Source: Methanobacteriota archaeon (GTDB taxonomy: Archaea; Halobacteriota; Bog-38; Methanoflorentales; Methanoflorentaceae). From it: 14,892 bases of DNA. Position numbers and translations under genes: made by a program. A model generated the notes under the pieces. That model ran no database searches, was not told the DNA's origin, and worked only from the letters and a program-made list of their open reading frames with translations. Numbering within the stretch: the stretch's first letter is position 1; each line of letters begins with the position of its first letter. Shown here piece after piece: positions 1 through 4,978 of the stretch. Location: positions 1-14,892 of the forward strand of contig PMYA01000062.1 in NCBI GenBank assembly GCA_003170935.1. The letters run 5' to 3'.

Positions 1-219
1 GGATTTGGGGGCTTTTGAGGCATCTTCTTTAGGTGAAACGACCACAAGAAAGGCTACTGCTCCCTCTTGAATAGTCTGATAGATTCGAGTGGACAATCCA
101 ACAAGTCGCGAGAAGGTGTGCGGTAACCGTATTGTTGGGTAGTCGTAACCCGGTTTTGCGCTGTGGAGCGAGATTTTGCTGCAATTACGTTCATGGATTA
201 GGATACAATCGTCGCCCAC
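1..219 (-). CDS. IRLP-domain small protein, copy 1 (3' end cut by window edge)
   Basis: The minus-strand frame is open from a GTG at 219 to the window edge (73 codons). It contains SKISLHSAK, then YPTIRLP, a short helix-like segment ending RIYQT, and a hydrophobic AFLVVV strand. This matches the N-terminal half of the protein starting at 9663 (SKIGKLSAK, AQIRLP, IFET, AFLLV) and the broken copy at 4717-4978. The family is one I know only as small conserved proteins of methanogens; no function is assigned. After the AFLVVV strand a Lys/Ser-rich tail starts and leaves the window. There is no ATG. The frame stays open upstream of GTG219 to a stop near 304, so the start is uncertain. The gene is divergent from the secreted-protein gene at 362, so 220-330 should hold both promoters. 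The homology between copies is read directly; the start and role are inferred. Confidence 0.6.
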   Translation of the reverse strand, partial: MGDDCILIHERNCSKISLHSAKPGYDYPTIRLPHTFSRLVGLSTRIYQTIQEGAVAFLVVVSPKEDASKAPKS

Positions 220-333
220 GATATAGGGTACTTCGTGGCCTAAAATGATTGAGAAAGAGTGGCGTGTAAATAGTTTCGGAAGCCTAATTAAACTGCGCTC
301 GAGTTAAAACCAAACGCTTAAATCTATGAGCTT

Positions 334-363
334 ACCTCCTTATGAGCTTGTTAAAAAGGAGGT
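334..363 (+). promoter_or_regulatory. Hairpin pairing a strong Shine-Dalgarno with an upstream anti-SD
   Basis: ACCTCCTT at 334-341 is perfectly complementary to AAGGAGGT at 356-363, giving an 8-bp stem with a 14-nt loop. The right arm is a near-perfect Shine-Dalgarno for the secreted protein and the left arm resembles the 3' end of 16S rRNA. A short reading frame (MSLLKRR) starts in the loop region at 342 and ends within the SD. A TATA-like CTTAAAT lies at about 317-323; a start site about 25 nt downstream would leave the anti-SD out of the message, so whether the hairpin forms in RNA depends on the real transcription start. Confidence 0.4.
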
Positions 364-766
364 GAAAACGACGAGGCGAACCATTATCACGGTTGTAATT
401 ATTGGCCTCCTCGCACTTTCAACGGTAAGTGTCGCGAGTGCCTCGCCCGCTGCAAGAACTCAAACAAACGCCGCCGCGCTGACGAAATTACCGATTCGCA
501 TCGATCCTGTCACCGGAGCCGATACGGGCTTCATAATCATCGATACGCACACAGGCTGGTTTATGTGTATCGCAAAAGGTGGGCTCACCTCCGGCGCGAC
601 CTACATCTTGCAATATCACAAAACACCCGGCACAGGCGCAGCAGCCATCGGATCTGGTGTCGCAAGCTCAGAGGGAACAGTTCTCATCGTAGGAAAGCTT
701 GATGCAAGCAAGCTTAGCTTGATTCAGAGTCCCGGCAACTTCTTGATAGGGACGCACGAGATTTAA
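362..766 (+). CDS. Small secreted protein of unknown function
   Basis: The frame is open from an ATG at 326, but the best protein start is GTG362. From there the product begins MKTTRRT, continues into a hydrophobic stretch (about residues 8-22), then a small-residue run SVASAS that fits signal-peptidase cleavage: a classic exported N-terminus with Arg-Arg. About 105 residues remain after cleavage, rich in Gly, Thr, Ile and Val, which suggests a beta-structured extracellular domain; it has one Cys. I do not recognise the family. The strong SD at 357-363 overlaps GTG362, which is too close for normal use. An ACG eight bases further on sits where an ATG would be expected, so the native start may have been mutated. 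No membrane anchor follows the mature part. Confidence 0.6.
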   Translation: MKTTRRTIITVVIIGLLALSTVSVASASPAARTQTNAAALTKLPIRIDPVTGADTGFIIIDTHTGWFMCIAKGGLTSGATYILQYHKTPGTGAAAIGSGVASSEGTVLIVGKLDASKLSLIQSPGNFLIGTHEI

Positions 767-838
767 TCTCGACGGGTTCAGAGACTAATTGATGCAATTA
801 CAATGAGGGGGCGTTCGCGCGTCTTGTTTACATTCTCT

Positions 839-866
839 GATACACCCAAAAATCACGGGTGTTATC
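839..866 (+). terminator. Hairpin between the secreted protein and the 5TM receptor
   Basis: GATACACCC pairs with GGGTGTTATC (one bulged T) around a 9-nt A-rich loop. It lies between the stop at 766 and the promoter at 893. No T-run follows, so the terminator role is tentative. The rest of 767-892 shows nothing recognisable. Confidence 0.3.
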
Positions 867-892
867 ACACACACAAACGTCACTTTCGAAAC

Positions 893-900
893 GTATAATT
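893..900 (+). promoter_or_regulatory. TATA-like box for the 5TM-LytS gene
   Basis: GTATAATT lies about 50 nt upstream of ATG948 in an A/T-rich stretch. A weak SD (TTGAGG) sits at 936-941, just before the ATG. The spacing fits an archaeal promoter with a short leader. The basis is sequence resemblance only. Confidence 0.35.
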
Positions 901-947
901 AACACAGCACTGATGTTTTGGACTGTACTTTATTCTTGAGGCAACCT

Positions 948-1601
948 ATGTCTATTGTAGCAACTGCGTCAGAAAGTTTGTTAGGGCCATATCTACAGCT
1001 TTTCGCTAGTACCGAGATTTTTATCTTTGTTTTTATGGAGATTGTCTCAAAGCTTGAAACAATCCAACGGGTTGTGTTTAAACGAGCACGATTGCTTGAC
1101 AATGTGATCTTTGTTCTGGTTTTTGGCCTTTTTTCCATATTCGGAACGTACATCGGATTACAGGGCAGTTATGGCTCCGTTGCTAACATCCGGGATGTAA
1201 CACCTATTGTAGCCGGGTTGCTTGGCGGCCCGTATATAGGTCTGGCAGTTGGATTGATTGGCGGCATTCACCGCGTGTTCCTTGGCGGTGAAAGCAACGT
1301 TGCCTGTGGGCTGGCAACTATTCTTGCTGGACTGCTTGCAGGCATGGTTTACCGGTACAACAAAGGAAGACTGCTAGGACCAATCTGGGCAATGATATTC
1401 GCAGCTGGTATCGAATTAATGCATGGCGGACTTGCGTTGCTGCTAGTGCGACCTTTCGCCGATGCGATTGACATAGTGCGCACTACTATCCCCGAAATGA
1501 TCATTGCCGTCTCATTAGGCGTGGGAATCGGCGTTGTTATCTTCCATGATGTCATAAAGGTAGAAGGGCCCAAAATAGAGAGGCAGAGTATGCCGGAATG
1601 A
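948..1601 (+). CDS. Stand-alone LytS-type 5TM receptor protein (5TMR_LYT)
   Basis: This is an integral membrane protein of 217 residues from ATG948; a TTG at 918 is possible but less likely. It has about six hydrophobic segments (near residues 12-32, 52-70, 86-106, 117-135, 143-168, 183-202). The core carries the signature of the 5TM LytS/YhcK sensor module: NIRDVTPIVAGLLGGP (80-95), GGIHRVFLGG (105-114) and CGLATILAGLLAG (120-132). In known relatives this module senses an extracellular or membrane ligand and is followed by a GAF, histidine kinase or GGDEF output domain. Here the protein stops about 15 residues after the last membrane segment, so no output domain is encoded. It could be a true receptor-only protein working with another subunit, or the remnant of a kinase cut after the sensor. 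No kinase or regulator lies next to it. Confidence 0.85.
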   Translation: MSIVATASESLLGPYLQLFASTEIFIFVFMEIVSKLETIQRVVFKRARLLDNVIFVLVFGLFSIFGTYIGLQGSYGSVANIRDVTPIVAGLLGGPYIGLAVGLIGGIHRVFLGGESNVACGLATILAGLLAGMVYRYNKGRLLGPIWAMIFAAGIELMHGGLALLLVRPFADAIDIVRTTIPEMIIAVSLGVGIGVVIFHDVIKVEGPKIERQSMPE

Positions 1602-1654
1602 GCGGGTAGGCAATTTGGCATAATAAATCGTGCCACTAACGGTTATATGATACC

Positions 1655-1789
1655 ATGAAAAAGAACTTCATCTGGTAGACATTCTTAGTCGTAGCCTTGG
1701 CGAACTTTATTATTTTCGTCGACACGTTCTTCCTGACCGTTGGGTGGGATGAATATAATCAAAAGTGTACCTACCGTATCCGAGAATAG
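1655..1789 (+). pseudogene. Tiny membrane protein interrupted by TAG
   Basis: ATG1655 starts MKKNFIW, then TAG at 1676-1678. The same frame continues as a convincing transmembrane helix (TFLVVALANFIIFVDTFF) and a short polar tail to a second TAG at 1787. If TAG were sense, the frame would run another 11 codons to TAA. The preceding codon is TGG, and TGG to TAG is a single substitution, so a nonsense mutation is the simplest reading. TAG can encode pyrrolysine in Methanosarcinales and some relatives, but no pyl gene lies in the window. A TATA-like GGTTATATGAT at 1641-1651 lies immediately before the ATG. The helix is directly visible; the gene status is inferred. Confidence 0.4.
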
Positions 1790-1837
1790 AAGTTCCGCTC
1801 GCAGATTCAGCAGGTTACTGATTAAAACGCGAAAGCG

Positions 1838-1895
1838 TGTTCCGTTTAACCTACCCTCATCTCCTAGCTGTTTATTTCTTTTTTCGATTTCCTTT
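1838..1895 (+). repeat. 58-nt direct repeat, copy A
   Basis: It matches 8861-8918 at 50 of 58 positions with no gaps. The shared core reads CATCTCCTAGCT, then TTATTTCTTTTTTCGATT. It ends in a pyrimidine-rich run that could act as an archaeal T-rich terminator. A GNRA-type mini-hairpin (ACGC-GAAA-GCGT, 1827-1838) abuts its left end. The copies are 7,023 nt apart in the same orientation. Confidence 0.7.
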
Positions 1896-1929
1896 ACGTA
1901 ATATATGCGGGGATGTTACCGCATACGTA
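1895..1929 (+). other. Nested hairpin right after repeat A
   Basis: TATGCGG (1904-1910) pairs with CCGCATA (1919-1925) around an 8-nt loop, and TACGTA sits at both outer edges (1895-1900, 1924-1929). It separates repeat A from the small-gene cassette. It could be a terminator, a recombination site or a protein site; no such structure follows repeat B. Confidence 0.35.
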
Positions 1930-2000
1930 GCTTATTGATGATTTAGAACCCGAATCCTCTAATAATGGTTAATACGTTCCGCGTATAGGGAATAAGAACA

Positions 2001-2480
2001 ATGACACGTGGAACCGAACGCGACGATTGTAACATAGATAACATAGACGAGTGTCACGCTACGCGCGACGAGGCTTTAACGAATGTAAAAGCACCACCTC
2101 CTAGTGAGTACGACATAGCACAGCTTAAAGAAGTGTTTGCCGATATCAGCGGGGAATATGATTATGACGGGTCGGAGCGAAACGCTAAACAACGCGATTT
2201 AATCTGGTATTCCGATACCCTCTATAGCGCGTCGGAGCTGCGCGTCATTATGCCTAAAGTCGTACCGAATTATAAGGAGTTTGACGGCGTTAAGACGGTT
2301 CAGCTATTAACCGTTATGTATCCCGAAGCGTACTTTTTACCTAGTAGAGAGTATATCGTCGCTATTTTCGTTTATCCTCGGAATGGCGCGACGGCGTTAA
2401 AGAAGCCGAATAAAATAGAGATGGAGCGACTTAAAGCGGATGGCTACACGATTCACGTGATACAACACGAAGATAGGTAA
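2001..2480 (+). CDS. Hypothetical 159-aa cytoplasmic protein, first gene of a foreign-looking cassette
   Basis: ATG2001 is preceded by AGGGAA about eight bases upstream. The product is soluble, with no signal peptide or membrane segment. Its N-terminal 30 residues are Asp/Glu/Arg/Thr-rich and probably disordered, and the rest is compact. The centre holds VMYPEAYFLPSREYIVAIFV (about 106-126), likely beta strands. The C-terminus, with MERLKADGYTIHVI, resembles the last helix-strand of small alpha/beta domains. I do not recognise the family. The codon style differs from the flanking genes: TTA is common for Leu, and CpG-containing Arg, Ala, Thr and Ser codons are frequent. The same style continues through 3040, which suggests a virus or plasmid source (inference). 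Confidence 0.65.
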   Translation: MTRGTERDDCNIDNIDECHATRDEALTNVKAPPPSEYDIAQLKEVFADISGEYDYDGSERNAKQRDLIWYSDTLYSASELRVIMPKVVPNYKEFDGVKTVQLLTVMYPEAYFLPSREYIVAIFVYPRNGATALKKPNKIEMERLKADGYTIHVIQHEDR

Positions 2481-2622
2481 TACACATAATAGAATTATGG
2501 TTCGACTGAGTTAAGAAATTCGAACTATACGGTGGCTGGTCACGAGGTAACTCTCGATAAGTATTGGTGATCCGCGCAGCGTACCTCGTAAATCGAGGGT
2601 AAAGTAAAATAACGCTGCGTTT

Positions 2623-2790
2623 ATGCGATTGACTATGGTGTCGAGAGAGGAACACTTGAAGAATCGTGGTCCAGGTAAGGCGATTAAAACCGCCGACAGC
2701 TTAAAGCTCGTTTTACGCTGTCGCTATTGTTTCACGCTCACGGACTTAGAGATTACAATATGCGATAAGTGCGCGGACCTGCGCGTTTAG
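2623..2790 (+). CDS. 55-aa zinc-ribbon protein
   Basis: ATG2623 (or ATG2635, same frame) to TAG2788. An in-frame TAA at 2605 fixes the 5' limit. The basic N-terminus (SREEHLKNRGPGKAIK) leads into LRCRYCFTLTDLEITICDKC: two CxxC pairs 14 residues apart, a four-cysteine zinc ribbon. Such mini zinc ribbons are typical of archaeal viruses and plasmids and of small nucleic-acid-binding regulators. No good SD is visible. The gene lies 142 nt after the 159-aa gene and 28 nt before the next small frame, and shares the cassette's codon style. The cysteine motif is direct evidence; nucleic-acid binding is inferred. Confidence 0.6.
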   Translation: MRLTMVSREEHLKNRGPGKAIKTADSLKLVLRCRYCFTLTDLEITICDKCADLRV

Positions 2791-2818
2791 GCGCTATTAA
2801 ACGGGGGGCATCGAAAGT

Positions 2819-2872
2819 ATGCCCAATAATGGCGGCGAGGCTCGAGTGTGGGGGTCTCAGCTACGCGGATAA
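2819..2872 (+). CDS. 17-aa leader peptide coupled to the next gene
   Basis: ATG2819 follows a six-G run (2800-2806) at SD distance and encodes MPNNGGEARVWGSQLRG. Its TAA (2870-2872) overlaps the ATG of the next gene as TAATG, an arrangement typical of translational coupling. Its function, if any, is to deliver ribosomes to the downstream start, which has no SD of its own. Confidence 0.4.
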   Translation: MPNNGGEARVWGSQLRG

Positions 2873-3039
2873 TGACAACGACGCCGATACTTACCGGCGA
2901 GATTACTATTAACGAGCTTTTAGGCTGCGCGTGGATACGCGAAGCGCGGGCTAAAAAATTAACCGATGACGAACGTAGAGCAGGCGAACGTTGGCTTATC
3001 AATTCCGATTTTAAAAAAAGGGTTGTAAGGTTACCCTGA
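2872..3039 (+). CDS. 55-aa hypothetical protein
   Basis: The start at ATG2872 is chosen because the upstream 17-codon frame ends in TAATG there; a GTG at 2848 in the same frame is the alternative. The product is MTTTPILTGEITINELLGCA, then a charged helix rich in Arg, Lys and Glu (about residues 20-45), then a basic end. It could be a small helix-turn-helix-like or accessory protein, but no family is recognised. It belongs with the zinc-ribbon and 159-aa genes by codon style and tight packing. Its stop lies 7 nt from the end of the oppositely oriented surface-protein remnant, so the cassette may have inserted next to that gene. Confidence 0.5.
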   Translation: MTTTPILTGEITINELLGCAWIREARAKKLTDDERRAGERWLINSDFKKRVVRLP

Positions 3040-3046
3040 CGGCCCT

Positions 3047-3435
3047 TTATGCTCTTCTTCTGAAGTAATACACACCTACAGCAACAACCGCTACTCCGCG
3101 ACAATAATGCCGCCGATTAGCAACCAATTCGCTCCGCTATTTTGCACGTTCAAAATAGTCGCCTTATCTTCCGATTGTTGTTCGAATGCTACGTGACCAG
3201 CAATTTGATATTTTCCGGCGCGTTCCGGCGTGAAATAAGTAATGAAGTTCACCGTTTCACGAGGTATTACTTCGTCGTTTATGCCGAAAAAGGAAGCGAT
3301 CACTAACATGAGCTGGGGAACGACAAGCAGTACCTCATCTTGCAAAGAGGCCACATTTGTTATCGCTACGACAACGAGTTCCTTAACACTTTTAAAAATC
3401 TTAAACGTCGATACCTCGTCAGAGCGCACAGAAAG
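3047..3435 (-). pseudogene. C-terminal remnant of a membrane-anchored surface protein, frameshifted
   Basis: The minus frame from about 3435 to 3091 encodes an Ig/CARDB-like beta domain (ELVVVAITNVASLQDEV, then VIPRETVNFITYFTPERAGK, YQIAGHVAFE). A linker leads into WLLIGGIIVA, then a stop at 3091-3093. Shifting one frame, the sequence continues directly as GVAVVAVGVYYFRRRA and stops at 3047. Together these form a complete C-terminal transmembrane anchor with an Arg-rich cytoplasmic tail, as in archaeal S-layer-associated proteins. Adding one G to the GCGGA at about 3095-3099 restores a single frame. Upstream, in-frame stops from 3436 leave no signal peptide or N-terminal domains, so the gene is also 5'-truncated. 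The frames and the TM/RRR tail are seen; the family name is an estimate. Confidence 0.6.
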
Positions 3436-3483
3436 TTATGAAGATCAAAACCTGATTCATTTAGCATTTTGCTTTGAAGTTTG

Positions 3484-3556
3484 GAGACGGCCGTCTCTAA
3501 TGCACTGGATGGATCATGGATCATGCATCTGATGCCCATTGCCTCGATTAGAGACG
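3484..3556. repeat. Palindrome and long inverted repeat in the 3436-3580 gap
   Basis: GAGACGGCCGTCTC (3484-3497) is a perfect 14-nt palindrome. CGTCTCTAAT (3492-3501) is matched by its exact complement ATTAGAGACG (3547-3556) across a 45-nt spacer that itself repeats GGATCAT twice. No gene is visible in this gap. It lies between the surface-protein remnant and the end of the methyltransferase gene. Confidence 0.45.
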
Positions 3557-3580
3557 CTGGAGGTTTAAAAAGAGGAACGG

Positions 3581-4678
3581 TCAGTCAAATTTCAACCGTT
3601 CTTCTGAAGTCTTTTTTACGAGTTCGAGCAGGCAATATTGATAAGGCAAGCCGTCAGGTTTTTCATAGAATTTGTCCCGCAGACGTCGATAAATGTCTTC
3701 TATCAGGTCTTTATTGTCTGCGTAAAGTCCGATCCGCATCGACGATTCACTCCAGGCCCGGACCACCTGGGCCAGAGTAGCGGCAAGCGTGGACCGTTCC
3801 TGTGGGTCGTCCAGCTTGTCTTGCGCCTTAGTAAAATAGGCGCACGGGACGGTCAAGGGATCACAGGCGTTTACGGCAAAACACCTAAGATCGACTTCAT
3901 CTAGCAAACGTAACATTTCATGGGGCGAAGCAAAGTAATCCGGTATGAAAATAGCGTTTAACTCAGCTTCGGAAAGCTTTTTCTCCTCACATAACTCTTG
4001 GCAAATGTCCCTGAGGTTGTTATATCCAGGCGACGCTGGCCACCGGTTGTCCCCCAGATTGGCAAGGTTGGCAAAAAATAAAGCACCCCCCTTAACCAGC
4101 GACTTCGAGCATTCGTGCAGAAACGACCGCCAATCCGCTTTCCATTTTTCCGCAAATTCTCTACGTTCCGAATCTGGCAACTGGTTGGGCTGTATGCAGA
4201 GGGGATGCTGAAAATATTCAGGTCCAACTGTTTTGGCATTCAGCCAGTGTAGCGCAGTGGACGAAAAACCGATCCGGAGTTTGCTTGTTATCTCAGGAAA
4301 TGGTTCATAAAAAGATCGCTGGATGTATTGGGCCTCTACATGCTTTAATTTCGCTAATGCCGAGGTTGCCCAGAACGTCTCGAAATTCGCCGGATCCGCC
4401 AGATCAATATAAACCAATTTTATGGTCAGCGTGGGATTCACCTCGTGAAGCTGGCAGATGACTGCCTTAAACAACTCGCTCGAATTCACGCCGTCTGCGG
4501 CGCCGTAATCGGCGATCACAAACACCTCATCAGCGCTCATGGCGGCGATCTGCGGAGATATACGCTGGATGTACGACGCCATCCTGGGTAGTACCTCTAC
4601 ATCCACCGCACGGGCCGTATCTGAAATCTGGCTGTAATCCGTGGTCATTGTCGGCGAATATTGTTGTGATGAAACCAT
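3581..4678 (-). CDS. SABATH-family SAM-dependent carboxyl methyltransferase
   Basis: A 365-aa protein, close to the usual SABATH length of 340-380. It shows the SAM-binding motif IADYGAADGVNSSE (55-68), an acidic strand end YIDLADPANF (90-99), the family-typical RSFYEPFP (121-128), and FSSTALHWL (138-146), where plant enzymes have the 'SxxSLHWL' block with the substrate-contacting Trp. SABATH enzymes methylate carboxylates of small molecules such as salicylate, jasmonate, gibberellin or fatty acids; the substrate here cannot be read. It is cytoplasmic, with no signal peptide. ATG4678 is used; ATG4648 (MTTDYSQ) is an alternative and better matches the usual N-terminal length. A stretch of about 110 nt separates it from the methylase/IRLP remnant upstream on the same strand. 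A T-rich run follows its stop. SABATH genes are common in plants and scattered in bacteria; an archaeal location suggests transfer. Confidence 0.8.
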   Translation of the reverse strand: MVSSQQYSPTMTTDYSQISDTARAVDVEVLPRMASYIQRISPQIAAMSADEVFVIADYGAADGVNSSELFKAVICQLHEVNPTLTIKLVYIDLADPANFETFWATSALAKLKHVEAQYIQRSFYEPFPEITSKLRIGFSSTALHWLNAKTVGPEYFQHPLCIQPNQLPDSERREFAEKWKADWRSFLHECSKSLVKGGALFFANLANLGDNRWPASPGYNNLRDICQELCEEKKLSEAELNAIFIPDYFASPHEMLRLLDEVDLRCFAVNACDPLTVPCAYFTKAQDKLDDPQERSTLAATLAQVVRAWSESSMRIGLYADNKDLIEDIYRRLRDKFYEKPDGLPYQYCLLELVKKTSEERLKFD

Positions 4679-4716
4679 TTTTGCGATCTTTTTGAGCGTT
4701 ACCTCAAAACTGTAAT

Positions 4717-4978
4717 TTACCGGTTTTGAAATCGCGCAGCGAGTGTCTTAGTGGCGTTTTTCTGTATTTTTGCTTGTTTTTTCGTGGCTTTGCTAGTCGA
4801 TGAGATAACGACAAGGAAGACAAGCGCTCCGTCGTGAACCGTTTGATAGACGCGTGCTGACATCCCTGCGAGCGGCGCGAGAAAATAAGGCAACCAAATC
4901 GTGGATAATTGTAATTAGCTTTTGCACTGTGGAGGGAAATTGTGGAGCAGTGAATCTCCAACAGCCCTCTCTTGGCAG
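4717..4978 (-). pseudogene. IRLP-domain copy 2, frameshifted, at the tail of the methylase gene
   Basis: In one minus frame (down to about 4905) the sequence reads IHCSTISLHSAKANYNYP. In the next frame it continues TIWLPYFLAPLAGMSARVYQ, then a strand ALVFLVVIS, a Lys-rich tail and TAA at 4717. Joined, this matches copy 1 (1-219) through SLHSAK, YPTI.LP, A/S-R-I/V-YQT and FLVV. The nucleotide alignment with 60-200 is also visible by eye. One extra base at 4901-4905 (CCACG to CCAACG) joins the frames. No start codon precedes it: the domain begins where the methylase loses its normal C-terminus, so it is either a fused domain or the fragment of a separate gene that recombined into the methylase. 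Confidence 0.6.

Noticed and set aside
899..1153. 84-aa minus-strand frame opposite the 5TM receptor
   Set aside because: Shadow of a clear coding region, basic and low in hydrophobic core, with no recognisable motif.
1655..1855. Selenocysteine or alternative code to explain in-frame stops
   Set aside because: One stop is TAG and another (10260) is TGA, and no SECIS-like or PYLIS-like structure is evident, so no single recoding scheme explains both. Pyrrolysine is left open only for the TAG.
3481..3904. Plus-strand frames (99 and 88 aa) opposite the SABATH gene end
   Set aside because: They overlap the conserved end of the methyltransferase in antisense and have no homology or start signals.
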